NCBI RefSeq assembly: GCF_018069755.1
Contig: NZ_JAGQDE010000003.1
Coordinates: 1-64,000, forward strand
Reading direction: 5' to 3'
Source: Ideonella aquatica
Lineage (GTDB): Bacteria; Pseudomonadota; Gammaproteobacteria; Burkholderiales; Burkholderiaceae_C
DNA length: 64,000 nucleotides
The translations under genes were made by a program, and so were the position numbers. The notes under the pieces were generated by a model, which saw only the letters and a list, made by a program, of their open reading frames with translations, made no database searches and was not told where the DNA came from. This document shows, in pieces, positions 8,447 through 23,281 of the stretch (positions are counted from its first letter, which is position 1; each line of letters starts with the position of its first letter).

Positions 8447-9973
8447 CTACTGCACCCGCTTGTAGGTGGTGTAGCCCTCGATGGGCGCGGTGTCCGGGCT
8501 CAGCACCAGCACACCCCAGGCCGGCACGGTCACGCCCAGCAGACCGGCCACCGGCACGATCGGGGACGGCTCGCCCGTCAGCAGGTCGCGCAGCGGCGAG
8601 AAATTCATGATCTTCGAGTTGGCCACCAGCACGTGGTCCTCGACCGGCTGGTCGCTGGGGTTGGCCAGCACCAGCACGGTGTCGGCCACGCGGTCGGTGT
8701 GGCGCTCGAAGGCCAGCAGCCGGGCGCTGGTGATCTCGCGCAGTTCGCCCACCCGCAAAGCCCGGTGCGCGCGGCGCAGCGCGATCAGCTGCTTGGTCCA
8801 GCGCAGCTCGGGGTGATCGTCGCTCACCTGGTCCCAGGGCATCGGGGCGCGCATCTCCGGGTCGTCACCCCCGGCCAGGCCCAGCTCGCTGCCGTAGTAC
8901 AGGTTGGGCGCGCCAGGCAGGGTGAACTGCAGCACCTGGGCCAGGCGCCGCGCCGCAGGGTCGGGCAGCGCGGTGGCCAGGCGGATGGTGTCGTGGTTGT
9001 CCAGCATCAGCCAGCTGCGCAGCATGTTCTCGATGCCGGCTTCGTCGACCACGCGCTGGATCATCCGCGCCGCCACCGGGCCGGGGATCTGGCCGCGCAT
9101 CGTGCGCAGCAGCACCTCGCGCACGGTGAAGTTCATCACCGCGTCCAGCGACGGGAACCACTCCCTGGGGTAGTTCCAGGTCTCGCCCACCACCAGTGAG
9201 CCGGGCTTCTCGGCGTGGGCCGAGCGGGTCAGGTCTTCCAGCAGGTTGAAGCCGATGTCGTGCGCCACGTCCAGGCGCCAGCCATCGACGCCATCGCGCA
9301 GCGCCTGGCGCACCACCGAGTTCGCACCGGCATGGATGTGCTCGCGCACCGCCGGGTGCTCCATCACCACCTCGGGCAGGTTCTGGGCGCGGAACCAGGC
9401 GCGGGCGCCGCCGGGCAGTGTGTCGTTGAAATCAAACCACGCACGGGTGGGCGCGGCCGGATCGGCCAGGGCCTGCTGGAAGGCCGGGGCGTTGCGGCCC
9501 ATGTGGTTGAACACGCCGTCGAGCACCAGCTTCATGCCGCGGGCATGCACCGCATCGGCCAGTGCGCGCAGGTCGTCGCGGCTGCCGAACTCGGGCGACA
9601 CGGCGGTCCAGTCGAGCGCGTCGTACTTGTGGTTGGTGTACGCGGCGTGGATGGGGTTGAGGTAGAGCACGTCGGCGCCCAGGCCCTGCACATGGTCCAG
9701 GCGGCTGGCGGTGCTGGCGAGGTCGCCGCCCCAGAAATCGATCTCGTGGCTCCAGACCTTGGCGTCGGCCAGGTACTGTCCGGCGCGCGGCTGTTCGTGC
9801 CAGGCGCGCAGGCGCTTGGGCGCGGGGTAGAGGTGGCGCTTGGCGTCCAGATCGGCGCTGGGCGCAAAGCGGTCGACCAGCACCTGGTAGACCACGGCGC
9901 CGCAGCGCCAGTCGGCCTCGCGGCGCTCGAAGGTGCCGGCCAGGGCCTGGTCGTGTCGGTTGGCGTAGTCCAT
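8447..9973 (-). CDS. Cytosolic GH13 glucanohydrolase (maltodextrin glucosidase / cyclomaltodextrinase-like)
   Basis: This 508-residue alpha-amylase-family enzyme lacks a signal peptide. The catalytic barrel is complete: DGVFNH (D152, H157), GWRLD with nucleophile D235, VVGE with acid/base E264, and LDNHD with D328. The MPW.Q segment and C-terminal beta domain (VLANPSDQPVEDHVLV) follow. It is the last gene of the six-gene mal operon, 3 bases after its close paralog. The paralog has the same layout but a signal peptide, so one enzyme works inside and one outside. Likely substrates are maltodextrins or cyclodextrins imported by MalEFGK. The exact specificity cannot be assigned. The N-terminal [20 protein letters not shown] text resembles neopullulanase-type GH13 members. 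Confidence 0.88.
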   Translation of the reverse strand: MDYANRHDQALAGTFERREADWRCGAVVYQVLVDRFAPSADLDAKRHLYPAPKRLRAWHEQPRAGQYLADAKVWSHEIDFWGGDLASTASRLDHVQGLGADVLYLNPIHAAYTNHKYDALDWTAVSPEFGSRDDLRALADAVHARGMKLVLDGVFNHMGRNAPAFQQALADPAAPTRAWFDFNDTLPGGARAWFRAQNLPEVVMEHPAVREHIHAGANSVVRQALRDGVDGWRLDVAHDIGFNLLEDLTRSAHAEKPGSLVVGETWNYPREWFPSLDAVMNFTVREVLLRTMRGQIPGPVAARMIQRVVDEAGIENMLRSWLMLDNHDTIRLATALPDPAARRLAQVLQFTLPGAPNLYYGSELGLAGGDDPEMRAPMPWDQVSDDHPELRWTKQLIALRRAHRALRVGELREITSARLLAFERHTDRVADTVLVLANPSDQPVEDHVLVANSKIMNFSPLRDLLTGEPSPIVPVAGLLGVTVPAWGVLVLSPDTAPIEGYTTYKRVQ

Positions 9974-9976
9974 TGG

Positions 9977-11542
9977 TCAGGGCACCCGCTTGTAGCGGTC
10001 GTAGCCGCCCATCGGCTCGGGGCGGGGCTGCAGCACCAGCACGCTCTGCGGTGGCACCTCCACCTCCAGCAGACCGGCGATCAGCGTGAAGCGGGCTGGC
10101 GTGCCGCCCGCGCTGTTCAGCACATCGACCATTGGCGTGCCGTCCATCAGCCAGGCGTCGGGCACCGGCAGGCGCTCCTTCACCGGCTCGCGGGTGGGGT
10201 TGGCCACCACCACGCGGCTGTCCAGCGGCCGGTCGGTGTGGCGCAGGAAGGCCAGCAGGCGCTCGCCATCCAGCGCGACGTGGTCGCCGATGCGCAGGGC
10301 GCGGTGTTCGCGGCGCAGCGCGATCAACCGCCGCACCCAGGCCAGCTCGGGGTGGCTGGCCTGCACGCGATCCCAGCGCATCGGGCCGCGGTTGGCCGGG
10401 TCGGGGCCGCCTTCCATGCCCACTTCCACTCCGTAGTACAGGTTGGGTGCGCCGGGCAGCGTGAACTGCAGCGCCTGCAGCAGACGGCGCGGCGCGGCTT
10501 CGGGGAATTCGGTGTGCAGGCGCGGCAGGTCGTGGTTGTCCAGCAGGTTCCAGGAGCGTAGCGTGGGCAGGATGCCGGAGGTCTTCACCAGCGCGTCGAT
10601 GCGCCGGCCGGTGGTGCCGCCACTCACCTGGCCGCGGGCCAGGTCGAACAGCATCAGGCGCAGCGTGAAGCCCATCACCGCGTCGTGCGAGCGCAGCCAG
10701 CGGTCAGGCCAGTTGACGATCTCGCCCACCACCAGCGAGCCGGGCTTCTCGCGGTGGGCGGCGTCGGTCAGCTCACGCAGGAAGCGCGGGCCCAGCTCGT
10801 AGGCGGTGTCCAGGCGCCAGCCGTCGGCGCCATCGCGCAGGTAGCTGCGCAGCACCGAATCGCGGTCCAGCCACAGGTGGCGGCGCACCGGCAGGTGCTC
10901 GAGGTTCAGCTCGGGGTGGTTCTGGAATCCCGTCCACACCCGCGCGCCACCGGCGTACTGCGGACCGATCGCGAACCAGTGGCGGTAGGGGCTCTTCGGG
11001 TCGGCCAGCGCCTGCTGGAAGATCGGCGCGTTGCGGCCCATGTGGTTGAACACGCCGTCGAGCACCACCCTCAGCCCCAGGCCATGGGCCTGCGCGGCCA
11101 GGCGCTTGAAGTCAGCGCGGCTGCCGTACTCGGGCGAGATGGCCTGGTAGTCCAGCGCGTCGTACTTGTGGTTGGTCCAGGCCAGGTGGATGGGGTTGAG
11201 GTACAGCACGTCGGCGCCCAGGTCGCGCAGGTGCGACAGGTGGGCGCTGGTGCTGGCCAGGTCGCCGCCCCAGAAGTCCAGTTCGGCCGAGTTGACCTTG
11301 TACTCGGGCAGCTGCACGCCGGCCGCGGGCACCTCGTCCCAGCCGCGCAGGCGTTTGGGCGCAGGGTAGAGCGCCCGCTTGGCCTCCAGGTTGGCGCTGG
11401 GCGCGAAGCGGTCGACGATGACCTGGTAGACCACCTCACCGTTGCGCCAGTCGCGCTCGCGGCGGTCGTAGACGCTGTCGGCGGCCAGGGCCGGGCCCAG
11501 GCCGGCCAGGGCCAGCGCGGCCAGCATGCTGCGGCGTTTCAT
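9977..11542 (-). CDS. Exported GH13 glucanohydrolase, paralog of the next gene
   Basis: This 521-residue protein starts with a signal peptide ([21 protein letters not shown]) and then aligns without large gaps to the downstream gene product, offset by 10 residues. Catalytic residues are D162 (DGVFNH), nucleophile D245 (GWRLDTAYE), E274 (VVGEIVNW) and D338 (LDNHDLP). It should cleave alpha-glucans in the periplasm or outside, feeding the adjacent importer. The ATG at 11542 overlaps the malG stop by 4 bases. The twin arginine-like start (KRR) is followed by a hydrophobic stretch; Sec export seems likelier than Tat because there is no RRxFLK motif. Confidence 0.9.
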   Translation of the reverse strand: MKRRSMLAALALAGLGPALAADSVYDRRERDWRNGEVVYQVIVDRFAPSANLEAKRALYPAPKRLRGWDEVPAAGVQLPEYKVNSAELDFWGGDLASTSAHLSHLRDLGADVLYLNPIHLAWTNHKYDALDYQAISPEYGSRADFKRLAAQAHGLGLRVVLDGVFNHMGRNAPIFQQALADPKSPYRHWFAIGPQYAGGARVWTGFQNHPELNLEHLPVRRHLWLDRDSVLRSYLRDGADGWRLDTAYELGPRFLRELTDAAHREKPGSLVVGEIVNWPDRWLRSHDAVMGFTLRLMLFDLARGQVSGGTTGRRIDALVKTSGILPTLRSWNLLDNHDLPRLHTEFPEAAPRRLLQALQFTLPGAPNLYYGVEVGMEGGPDPANRGPMRWDRVQASHPELAWVRRLIALRREHRALRIGDHVALDGERLLAFLRHTDRPLDSRVVVANPTREPVKERLPVPDAWLMDGTPMVDVLNSAGGTPARFTLIAGLLEVEVPPQSVLVLQPRPEPMGGYDRYKRVP

Positions 11543-12429
11543 CCCTTGACACCTCCGGAGGTCAGGCCCGAGACGATCCAGCGCTGGGCCAGCAGGAACA
11601 CCGCGGTGATCGGCAGGCCCGACAGCACGGCGGCCGCGGCAAAGTCGCCCCACAGGTACTTCTGGTCGTAGAGGTAGTACTTGGAGCCCACCGCCAGCGT
11701 GAGGTGGGGCTCCTCGCGCAGCAGCACCGAGGCGATCGGGTACTCGATGATGGTGCCGATGAAGGCCAGCACGAAGACCACCACCAGGATCGGCACCGCC
11801 ATCGGCAGCAGCACACGCCAGAAGGCCTGCCAGCTGGTGGCGCCGTCGACCTTGGCGCATTCCTCGATCTCGGCCGGCACGGTGTCGAAGTAGCCCTTGA
11901 TCGTCCAGACGTGCATGCCGATGCCGCCCAGGTAGGCCAGGATCAGGCCGCCGTGGGTCTCCACGCCCAGCCAGGGCACCCAGCGCCCGATCGCGTCGAA
12001 GATGGCGTAGACCGCCACCAGCGCCACCGCTACCGGGAACATCTGCAGCAGCAGCAGGCTGTTCATCAGCGGCGCCTTGAAACGAAAGCGCAGCCGCGCA
12101 AACGCATAGGCCGCGGTGGTGGAGAGCAGCACGATGCCGGCCGACGAGATGAAGGCCACCTTTATCGAGTTCCACAGCCACAGCAGCACCGGAAAGGGCG
12201 GCTGCACGACGGTGCCGTCGGGCTGCGTGACCGGGATGCCCAGCGCCAGCTGCCAGTGCTCGAAGCTGATGCGCTCGGGGATCAGCTGGCCGATCGCGAA
12301 ATTGCCCGGCCGCAGCGAGATGCTGATGATGGCCAGCAGCGGAAACAGCGTGACGGCGATCAGCGCCCACAGCGCCGCATGGGTGGCGATGACACGCCAG
12401 CGGTGACTCTTGCCGGTGACGATGGGCAT
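11539..12429 (-). CDS. malG: Maltose/maltodextrin ABC transporter permease MalG
   Basis: This 296-residue inner-membrane permease has six hydrophobic segments. It carries the EAA-type cytoplasmic loop seen in [20 protein letters not shown], which docks to the MalK ATPase. The N-terminus ([20 protein letters not shown]) and the C-terminus ending in LTSGGVKG match the MalG family, where the ending protrudes toward the substrate site. The preceding gene malF overlaps by one base (TGATG). The next gene, the exported GH13 enzyme, overlaps by 4 bases. Six coupled genes in this order suggest equal expression of importer and enzymes. Confidence 0.93.
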   Translation of the reverse strand: MPIVTGKSHRWRVIATHAALWALIAVTLFPLLAIISISLRPGNFAIGQLIPERISFEHWQLALGIPVTQPDGTVVQPPFPVLLWLWNSIKVAFISSAGIVLLSTTAAYAFARLRFRFKAPLMNSLLLLQMFPVAVALVAVYAIFDAIGRWVPWLGVETHGGLILAYLGGIGMHVWTIKGYFDTVPAEIEECAKVDGATSWQAFWRVLLPMAVPILVVVFVLAFIGTIIEYPIASVLLREEPHLTLAVGSKYYLYDQKYLWGDFAAAAVLSGLPITAVFLLAQRWIVSGLTSGGVKG

Positions 12430-13931
12430 CAGCGTTTCCCTTCCTGCGCCTGGGTGAGTTTCAGGTTCAGCAGCGACAGCACCGCCACCAGCGCGAAGAT
12501 CACCGTGGAGATCGCTGCGGCCAGGCCGAAGTTGGCGCCGGCGTCGGTGAAGGCGATGCGGTAGGTGTAGCTGACCAGGATGTCGGTGGTGCCGGCCGGC
12601 AGCTTGGTGTTGAGGTAGTCGGGCCGGCCGTCGGTGAGCAGGCTGATCAGCACGAAGTTGTTGAAGTTGAACGCGAAGGCGCTGATCAGCAGGGGGGTGA
12701 GCGGGCGGATGATCAGCGGCAGCGTGATGCGCCGGAAGTTCACCCAGGGGCTGGCGCCGGCGATGGCCGAGGCCTCGTACAGGTCCGACGGAATCGCCTT
12801 GATCAGGCCGGTGCACAGCACCAGGAAATACGGGTAGCCCAGCCAGGTGTTGACGATCAGGATCATCGTGCGGGCCAGCGCCGGGTCGGCGAACCAGGCG
12901 GGCTTGATGCCGAAGAGGTGGTCGAGGATGGCGTTGATCTCGCCAAAGTTCTGGTTGAACAGGCCCTTGAACACCAGGATGGAGATGAAGCCCGGCACCG
13001 CATACGGCAGGAACAGCAGCGTGCGGTAGAGCGTGCGGTACTTCAGCGCCTCCCAGTTCAGCACCACCGCCAGCGTGCCGCCGATGGCCGCCGAGAACAG
13101 GACCGTCAGCCCGGCAAAGGCCACGGTCCAGATGAAGATCGAGCCGAAAGGGCCGCGCATGTCCGGGTCGCCGAACAGGCGCTGGTAGTTGCCCCAGCCG
13201 ACGTTGACCTGGAAGCCCGGCTGCAGCCGGGTGCCGTCGGGCGCGGTGAAGAAGCCGCTGTCGCGGTCGGGCGCGTACAGTGTGCCGGTGACGGGCTGGC
13301 GCAAGGCGCCGCCGTCAGCGGCCGTCCACAGCGGCGTGAAGGGGGCGAACTCGCGCAGGCCGGCATAGGCCAGCACCGTGCCGTCGGGACCGGTCACCTT
13401 CAGCGGCCGCAGCGTTTCACGCAGGGCGATCAGTGCGCGCAGGTCCAGCGCCTCGCCAGGCTCGCCAGCCAGCGCTTGCAAGGGCAGCGGTGTGGAGGGG
13501 GCCTCCCCGAGTACCGGCGTGGCCAGGCGGCTGCCGTCGGTGGCGCTGAACACCAGGCGCACCTGGCCACCGGCGTCGCGGTGCGCGGTGTAGGGCAGGG
13601 CGCGCTCCATGGCCACCTCGGCCTGCTCGAGCAGGTAGGCGCGGGCGCGTTCCTCGGTGAGCAGGTTGTTGGCCGAGTAGTTGGTGAAGCCGATCTGCAC
13701 CGTGTAGAGCAGCGGGAAGGCGATGAAGACGATCATCGCCACCACGCCCGGGTACAGGTAGCGCCAGGCCAGCGAGCGGCCCAGGCCGTAGGTGGCAATC
13801 GCCGAGCTGCCCAGCACCAGCACGGCCACCGCCCACACGGGGTTGTCGGCGCGCATCATGCCGGTGACCAGCCACAGCAGGGCCATCTCGGCCAGCAGGC
13901 TGGCGGCCAAGGTCCAGCGGCGGGGCGTCAT
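12429..13931 (-). CDS. malF: Maltose/maltodextrin ABC transporter permease MalF
   Basis: This 500-residue inner-membrane permease has three N-terminal helices, a large periplasmic insert (about residues 85-255), and a core with the coupling loop [20 protein letters not shown]. The insert corresponds to the P2 domain that in E. coli MalF contacts the binding protein. It begins after TNYSANNLL and ends near [13 protein letters not shown]. The first residues (two hydrophobic segments before [12 protein letters not shown]) match the long MalF type rather than short sugar permeases. The start overlaps malE by 4 bases. Confidence 0.93.
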   Translation of the reverse strand: MTPRRWTLAASLLAEMALLWLVTGMMRADNPVWAVAVLVLGSSAIATYGLGRSLAWRYLYPGVVAMIVFIAFPLLYTVQIGFTNYSANNLLTEERARAYLLEQAEVAMERALPYTAHRDAGGQVRLVFSATDGSRLATPVLGEAPSTPLPLQALAGEPGEALDLRALIALRETLRPLKVTGPDGTVLAYAGLREFAPFTPLWTAADGGALRQPVTGTLYAPDRDSGFFTAPDGTRLQPGFQVNVGWGNYQRLFGDPDMRGPFGSIFIWTVAFAGLTVLFSAAIGGTLAVVLNWEALKYRTLYRTLLFLPYAVPGFISILVFKGLFNQNFGEINAILDHLFGIKPAWFADPALARTMILIVNTWLGYPYFLVLCTGLIKAIPSDLYEASAIAGASPWVNFRRITLPLIIRPLTPLLISAFAFNFNNFVLISLLTDGRPDYLNTKLPAGTTDILVSYTYRIAFTDAGANFGLAAAISTVIFALVAVLSLLNLKLTQAQEGKR

Positions 13932-15114
13932 CGGGCCTGCATCCGGGCTGCGGCGCCGTCCAGCGCCTCCTTCGGGGACTGGCGGCCCTGGGTGATGGCC
14001 TCCAGCGCGGCGTCCATCGCCGGCCAGAAGCGGCCGGTTTCAGGAATGTTGGGCAGCGGCTCACCGGCGCGGGCGTTGGCCATGGTGGCGGCGATCTTCG
14101 GGTCACCGGCCAGCTCGGCGTAGTAGGCGGTGTTGGCGGGCGTGCCCAGCGGCACGTCGGCCGAGATGGTCTTCAGGCTGTCAACGCGCAGCAGGTGCTC
14201 CTCGATGAACAGGCGCGCGATGTCCTTGTTCGGGCTGGGCGCAGCGATCATGCAGCCCAGCACGCCGGCAAAGGGCTTGCTGGGTTGGCCGGGCACCACC
14301 GCGGGCAGCGGCGCCACGCCGATGTCGATGCCGGCCTTGCGCGCGTTGTCCCAGGCCCAGGGGCCGGTGATCATCATCGCCACCTTGCCCTGGGCGAAGC
14401 CGGCTTCCATCTCGGAGTAGCGCGCGCCGCGTGGCATGTGGCCGCCCTCGATCAGGCGCGCCAGCGCCTGGGCGCCGCGCACCGCGCCGGGGGTGTTGAC
14501 GCCGATCTGCGCCGGGTCCAGCTCGCCCTGCGCATTGCGGCCGAAGACAAAGCCGCCGGCACCGGCCAGCAGCGGCCAGGTGAAGAAGCTCTTGTTGTAG
14601 TCCCACAGCAGCGCATGCCGGCCCTGGGTCTGCAGCTGGCGATCCAGCGCGATCAGCTCGTCCACCGTGGCCGGCGGCGTGGTCACCAGCGCCTTGTTGT
14701 AGACCAGGCCGATCGCTTCGATGGCCAGCGGGTAGCCCCAGGTCTTGCCGCGGTAGACGAAGGCCTTCCAGGCGAAGTCATCGATGCCCTGGCGCACGGC
14801 GGGCGAGGGGTGCACCGGCACGATCAGGCCCGAGCGCGCCCATTCGCCGGCGCGGTCATGCGGCCAGCAGAAGATGTCGGGGCCCTTGCCAGCCGCGGCG
14901 GCGGCCTGGAACTTGTCGGGCGCGCCCTCGGGGTGCTGCACCACCACCGGCACGCCACTGACCGCGGTGAAGGCATCGCCCACCTGCTGCAGGCCGTTGT
15001 AGCCCTTGTCGCCATTGATCCAGACCAGCAGGCGCGGCGGCGCCGCCAGCACGCCCGTGCAGGCGGCCAGCAGCAGCGCCGCCAGCGGGCGGCGCAGGAT
15101 CCGGGCGCGTGCGG

Positions 15115-15118
<4 letters not shown>
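13928..15118 (-). CDS. malE: Maltose/maltodextrin-binding protein MalE
   Basis: This 396-residue periplasmic solute-binding protein has a signal sequence ([17 protein letters not shown]). The C in LAAC could make it a lipoprotein, while VLA-APP offers a signal peptidase I site; I cannot decide between them. The mature protein begins [14 protein letters not shown], as in MalE (the [11 protein letters not shown] motif), with [16 protein letters not shown] and [14 protein letters not shown] following. These are strong MalE signatures. It should deliver maltose and maltodextrins to MalFGK. It overlaps both malK and malF by 4 bases. In this operon malK comes first, unlike the E. coli layout. Confidence 0.94.
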
Positions 15119-16230
<1,112 letters not shown>

Positions 16231-16272
16231 GCCGGTCTCCGAAAGGCTGTGACCGGTGTTGGCCGGTCGGAA

Positions 16273-16287
16273 TGTAGCGAATATACA
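16273..16287. promoter_or_regulatory. Putative operator TGTA-N7-TACA (malK side)
   Basis: The 15-mer TGTAGCGAATATACA, preceded by AA, lies 43-57 bases upstream of the malK start in the malK/glgP intergenic region. It matches the three other sites listed in this window. The next copy is centred 114 bp away. Position close to the malK start suggests repression of the mal operon. Confidence 0.6.
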
Positions 16288-16386
16288 TCGCAAGACGGGT
16301 GCTTCGAACCGATGTGATGGCGGGGTTTTCCCGGTCATGCACCTATGTAGAACTTGATTGACTCGCCTCATTTTCACGACCTGGAA

Positions 16387-16401
16387 TGTAGTCAAACTAC
16401 A
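16387..16401. promoter_or_regulatory. Putative operator TGTAGT-CAA-ACTACA (glgP side)
   Basis: A perfect 6+6 palindrome with a 3-base centre, TGTAGTCAAACTACA, again preceded by GAA. It lies 89-103 bases upstream of the glgP start. A weaker half-site TGTAGAACTTG lies at 16346. The arms are the best of the four copies and define the probable consensus AATGTAG-N5-CTACA. Confidence 0.6.
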
Positions 16402-16489
16402 CAAATCGTCGGAAATTGGTGATACTGGCCTCCATCGCGCCGAAGCCGCCGCACCGCAGCCTGGCGCCATCCTTGCCTGGAGGACCGTG

Positions 16490-18937
<2,448 letters not shown>

Positions 18938-18950
18938 GGACGCTGCCACG

Positions 18951-21140
18951 ATGCTGACCGACCACGACGCCCAGGCGCTGCTGAACGCCCACCACCCGGA
19001 CCCGTTTGCGGTGCTGGGCCTGCATGCCGACGCCGACGGGCGGCTGTGGGTGCGCGCGCTGCTGCCGGGCGCCACGGCCGTGGAGGTGGTGGCGGTGGCC
19101 ACCGGCCAGCGGGTGGCCACGCTGAGTGCCCGCGCCGACATGCCGCTGTTCGAGGGCCTGGTGCCGCGTCGCAAGCTGCGCTTCGACTACCGCCTGCGCA
19201 TCACCTGGGACCACGGCGGCAGCAGCCTGCTGGCCGACCCCTATGCGATCGGCCCGCTGCTGGGCGACGCCGACCTGCATTACTTCGCCGAGGGCAGCCA
19301 CCTGCGCCCCTTCGAGATGCTGGGCGCGCTGCCGATGACGCTGGGCGAGGGTCCGCATGCGCTGGCGGGCACCCGCTTTGCGGTCTGGGCGCCCGACGCG
19401 CGCCGCGTCAGCGTGGTGGGCGACTTCAACGCCTGGGATGGCCGGCGCCACCCGATGCGCGCGCGCGGCAGCTCGGGCGTGTGGGAGTTGTTCATCCCCG
19501 CCGCCGGCGTGGGCGATCGCTACAAGTTCGAGATCCTCGGCGCCGCCGGCCAGGTGCTGCCGCTGAAGGCCGACCCCTATGCCCGCGCCGCCGAGCTGCG
19601 ACCGGGCACTGCCAGCATCATTGCGCCGCTGCCGCAGCGGCGCGAGCGCGCCCCCGAGCGCCGCGTGGCCGACACCCGCGGCCAGCCGATCAGCGTCTAC
19701 GAGCTGCACGCCGGCAGCTGGCGCCGCCACCCGGATGGCCGCTGGCACGACTGGGACGAACTGGCCGCCGCGCTGCCCGCCTACGTGGCCGGCCTGGGCT
19801 TCACGCACGTGGAGCTGCTGCCGATCAGCGAGCATCCGTTCGATGGCAGCTGGGGCTACCAGACCCTGGGCCTGTACGCGCCCACCGCACGCTTTGGCGG
19901 GCCCGAGGCCTTCCAGCGCTTCGTTGACGCCTGCCATGCGCATGGTCTGGGCGTGGTGCTCGACTGGGTGCCGGCACACTTTCCCACCGACGCCCATGGC
20001 CTGGCACAGTTCGATGGCAGCGCCCTCTACGAGTACGCCGACCCGCGCGAAGGCTTCCACCGCGACTGGAACACGCTGATCTACAACTTCGGCCGCCGCG
20101 AGGTGGCCAACTTCCTGGTCGGCAGCGCGCTGTACTGGGTCGAGCGCTACGGCATTGACGGCCTGCGGGTCGACGCGGTGGCCTCGATGCTCTACCGCGA
20201 CTACAGCCGCCCGGCCGGTGAATGGGTGCCCAACGTGCACGGCGGCCGCGAGAACCTCGAGGCGATCGCGCTGCTGCGCCGCACTGCCGAGGTGCTGGGC
20301 CAGGAAGCGCCCGGCGCGCTGCTGTTTGCCGAGGAGTCCACCGCCTTCCCTCAGGTGTCGGCGCCCACCTTTGCCGGCGGCCTGGGCTTTCACTACAAGT
20401 GGAACATGGGCTGGATGCACGACACCCTGGCCTACCTGCGCGAAGACCCGGTGAACCGGCGCTGGCACCACGACAAGATGAGCTTCGGCCTGGTCTACGC
20501 GTTCAGCGAGCACTTTGTGCTGGCGCTCTCGCACGACGAGGTGGTGCATGGCAAGGGCTCGCTGCTGACCAAGATGCCGGGCGACGCCTGGCAGCAGGCC
20601 GCCAACCTGCGCGCCTACTACGGCTTCATGTGGGGCCACCCCGGCAAGAAGTTGCTGTTCATGGGCCAGGAGTTCGGCCAGCCCAGCGAGTGGAACCACG
20701 ACGCCGAGCTGCCCTGGGGCCTGCTGGGCCAGCCGCGCCACGCCGGCATCCAGCGCTGCGTGGCCGACCTCAACCGCCTGTACCGGGATGAACCGGCGCT
20801 GCATGCGCTGGACTGCGACGGCGCCGGCTTCGAATGGCTGCTGGTGGATGCGCGCGAGCTGTCGGTCTTCGCCTGGGTGCGCCGCGACGGCCAGGGCCGC
20901 GAGGCCATCGTGGTGTGCAACTTCACGCCGGTGCCGCGGCCCGGTTTCCGCCTGGGCGTGCCGGCCGGCGCCGGGGCCTGGCGCGAAGCGCTCAACAGCG
21001 ATGCGGCGGTCTACGGTGGCAGCAACCAGGGCAATGGCGGGCAGACGCTGGTGGTGCAGGCCGAGCCCGCCACCGGCCGCGGGCAGTCCATCACGCTGAC
21101 GCTGCCGCCGCTGGCCACACTGATCCTGCTGCCGGCATGA
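18951..21140 (+). CDS. glgB: 1,4-alpha-glucan branching enzyme
   Basis: This 729-residue cytosolic GH13 enzyme cuts alpha-1,4 chains and makes alpha-1,6 branches. The N-terminal domain starts at [16 protein letters not shown]48-type domain carries [22 protein letters not shown] (about residues 142-163). The barrel has nucleophile D408 ([11 protein letters not shown]), acid/base E461 (FAEEST) and D529 ([12 protein letters not shown]). The long form with the extra N-terminal module is the usual proteobacterial type. It follows glgP by 13 bases and precedes glgX by 19, so it is in the operon. The ATG at 18951 was chosen because it is the first codon after the glgP stop that fits the family. Confidence 0.96.
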   Translation: MLTDHDAQALLNAHHPDPFAVLGLHADADGRLWVRALLPGATAVEVVAVATGQRVATLSARADMPLFEGLVPRRKLRFDYRLRITWDHGGSSLLADPYAIGPLLGDADLHYFAEGSHLRPFEMLGALPMTLGEGPHALAGTRFAVWAPDARRVSVVGDFNAWDGRRHPMRARGSSGVWELFIPAAGVGDRYKFEILGAAGQVLPLKADPYARAAELRPGTASIIAPLPQRRERAPERRVADTRGQPISVYELHAGSWRRHPDGRWHDWDELAAALPAYVAGLGFTHVELLPISEHPFDGSWGYQTLGLYAPTARFGGPEAFQRFVDACHAHGLGVVLDWVPAHFPTDAHGLAQFDGSALYEYADPREGFHRDWNTLIYNFGRREVANFLVGSALYWVERYGIDGLRVDAVASMLYRDYSRPAGEWVPNVHGGRENLEAIALLRRTAEVLGQEAPGALLFAEESTAFPQVSAPTFAGGLGFHYKWNMGWMHDTLAYLREDPVNRRWHHDKMSFGLVYAFSEHFVLALSHDEVVHGKGSLLTKMPGDAWQQAANLRAYYGFMWGHPGKKLLFMGQEFGQPSEWNHDAELPWGLLGQPRHAGIQRCVADLNRLYRDEPALHALDCDGAGFEWLLVDARELSVFAWVRRDGQGREAIVVCNFTPVPRPGFRLGVPAGAGAWREALNSDAAVYGGSNQGNGGQTLVVQAEPATGRGQSITLTLPPLATLILLPA

Positions 21141-21159
21141 GGCTTGCACCGCACTGGCC

Positions 21160-23265
21160 ATGAACGTGCATCTCCCCACCCAGCTGCTGGAAGGCCGGCC
21201 CGAGCCGATGGGCGCGCTGGCGCGCGACGGCGGCGTCAACATCGCGGTGTTCTCGCAGCATGCCGAGGCCGTCGAATGGTGCATCTTCGACGCCAGCGGC
21301 ACGCGTGAGCTCAAGCGCTACCGGCTGCACGGACCGCACGACCAGGTCTTCCACGGCTTTCTGCCCGGTGTCGGGCCCGGCCTGGTCTACGGCCTGCGTG
21401 CGCACGGCCCCTACCAGCCCGAGCAGGGCCACCGCTTCAACCCGCACAAGCTGCTGCTCGATCCCTGCGCGCGCGAGATCGTCGGCCGCTTCCACTGGTC
21501 CGATGAGCACCATGGCTACGAGGTGGGCCACCCCGAGGGCCCGCGCAGCTTCGACCGCCGCGACAACGCCGTCAGCGCCCTCAAGGCCCGCGTGCCCGAG
21601 GCCATCGGCCCGGCGCCCGGCCGCGCCAACGCACCCCGCGTGCCAGCGTCCGACCTGGTGCTCTACGAAGTCCACGTCAAGGGCTTCAGCCAGCAGCACC
21701 CGGCCATTGCGCCAGCGCTGCGCGGCAGCTATGCGGCGCTGGCCCACCCGGCCAGCCTGGCCCATTTCAAGCGCCTGGGGGTGACCACGCTGAGTCTGCT
21801 GCCGGTGCAGCAGCGCCTGGATGAATCGCACCTGGCCGAGCGCGGCGCCACCAATTACTGGGGCTACAACACGCTGGGCTTCTTCGCCCCCGAGCCGCGC
21901 CTGGCCAGCGCGGCGGCGCGCCACGATCCGGCGCTGGTGCGCGAGGAGTTCCGCGCCATGGTCGATACCCTGCACCAGGCCGGCCTGGAGGTGGTGCTCG
22001 ACGTGGTCTACAACCACACGCCCGAAGGCAGCGAGGCCGGCCCCACGATCAGCTGGCGCGGCCTGGACCACGCCGCCTGGTACCTGCTGCGTGCCGACGA
22101 CGCCAGCCACTGCGAGAACCACACCGGCTGCGGCAACACGCTCAACGTGGCGCACCCGCGCGTCACGCAGTTCGTGCTGGACAGCCTGCGCCACTGGGTC
22201 GAGGCCTATGGGGTGGATGGCTTCCGGTTTGATCTGGCGCCGGTGCTGGGCCGTGGCCGCCATGGCTTCGACCCGCAGGCCGCCTTCTTCACCGCGCTGC
22301 GCCAGGACCCGCTGCTGGCCCAGGTCCACCTGATCGCCGAGCCCTGGGATGCCGGCTGGGGCGGCTACCAGCTGGGCCGCTTCCCCGGCAGGTTCCTGGA
22401 GTGGAACGACAAGTTCCGCGACACCGTGCGCCGCTACTGGCTGGACCGCAGCGTGCGCCGCGGCGAGCTGGCGCGGCGCTTCACCGCCTCGTCCGACCTG
22501 TTCCACCACGGCCAGCGCAGCCCCAGCGCCAGCGTCAACTTCATCACCGCACATGATGGCTTCACGCTGGCCGATGTGGTCAGCTACGCTGGCAAGCACA
22601 ACCGGGCCAATGGTGAAGACAACCGCGACGGCCGCGACGGTGAACCCTGCGCGCCCTTCGGCCCCGAGGGACCGAGCGAGGACCCGGCGGTGATCGCGCT
22701 GCGCGGCCGCGTGCAGCGCGCCATGCTGGCCACGCTGCTGCTGGCCCAGGGCACGCCGATGCTGGGCGGTGGCGACGAGTCCGGCCGCAGCCAGCAGGGC
22801 AACAACAACGCCTACTGCCAGGACAACCCGCTGACCTGGCACGACTGGACGCAGCCCGACGAGGCGCTGACCCAGGTCGTGGCCGACCTGATCGCGCTGC
22901 GCCGCGCCGAGCCTGCGCTGCACCACGACCGCTGGTTCCAGCACGCACCGGCCGCGGCCGGCGAGCGCAGCCTGATGTGGTTCACCCCCAATGGCCAGGA
23001 GATGCAGGTGGCCGACTGGCACGACAGCCACAGCCACGCCTTCGCCTGCAAGATCCTGCCCGGCGCCGATGCGCCCCCCGCTGAGCGCCGGCTGATGCTG
23101 GCCTTCAACCCCGACATCCTGCCCACCCGCTTCACACTGCCGCCCGGGCGTTGGCAGGTGGCGCTCGATTCCTCTGGTGAACTGCTGCGCGGCCTGGAGC
23201 CGCCACGCGGTGCGCCGCTGATGGTGCCTGCGCATGCGCTGGTCGTGCTGCGCAGCCTCGATTGA
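21160..23265 (+). CDS. glgX: Glycogen debranching enzyme GlgX
   Basis: This 701-residue cytosolic isoamylase-type GH13 removes short alpha-1,6 side chains left by phosphorylase. An N-terminal CBM48-like domain (VNIAVFSQHAEAVEWCIFD) precedes the barrel. Catalytic landmarks are DVVYNHTPEGSE, FRFDLAPVLG (nucleophile Asp), LIAEPWDAG (acid/base Glu) and ITAHDGFTLADVVSY. The GEDNRDG segment is typical of GlgX. Length is in the normal 650-720 range. It lies between glgB and malQ, which together form a complete glycogen degradation and recycling set with glgP. Confidence 0.95.
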   Translation: MNVHLPTQLLEGRPEPMGALARDGGVNIAVFSQHAEAVEWCIFDASGTRELKRYRLHGPHDQVFHGFLPGVGPGLVYGLRAHGPYQPEQGHRFNPHKLLLDPCAREIVGRFHWSDEHHGYEVGHPEGPRSFDRRDNAVSALKARVPEAIGPAPGRANAPRVPASDLVLYEVHVKGFSQQHPAIAPALRGSYAALAHPASLAHFKRLGVTTLSLLPVQQRLDESHLAERGATNYWGYNTLGFFAPEPRLASAAARHDPALVREEFRAMVDTLHQAGLEVVLDVVYNHTPEGSEAGPTISWRGLDHAAWYLLRADDASHCENHTGCGNTLNVAHPRVTQFVLDSLRHWVEAYGVDGFRFDLAPVLGRGRHGFDPQAAFFTALRQDPLLAQVHLIAEPWDAGWGGYQLGRFPGRFLEWNDKFRDTVRRYWLDRSVRRGELARRFTASSDLFHHGQRSPSASVNFITAHDGFTLADVVSYAGKHNRANGEDNRDGRDGEPCAPFGPEGPSEDPAVIALRGRVQRAMLATLLLAQGTPMLGGGDESGRSQQGNNNAYCQDNPLTWHDWTQPDEALTQVVADLIALRRAEPALHHDRWFQHAPAAAGERSLMWFTPNGQEMQVADWHDSHSHAFACKILPGADAPPAERRLMLAFNPDILPTRFTLPPGRWQVALDSSGELLRGLEPPRGAPLMVPAHALVVLRSLD

Positions 23266-23281
23266 TGGAGACAAGACCCCC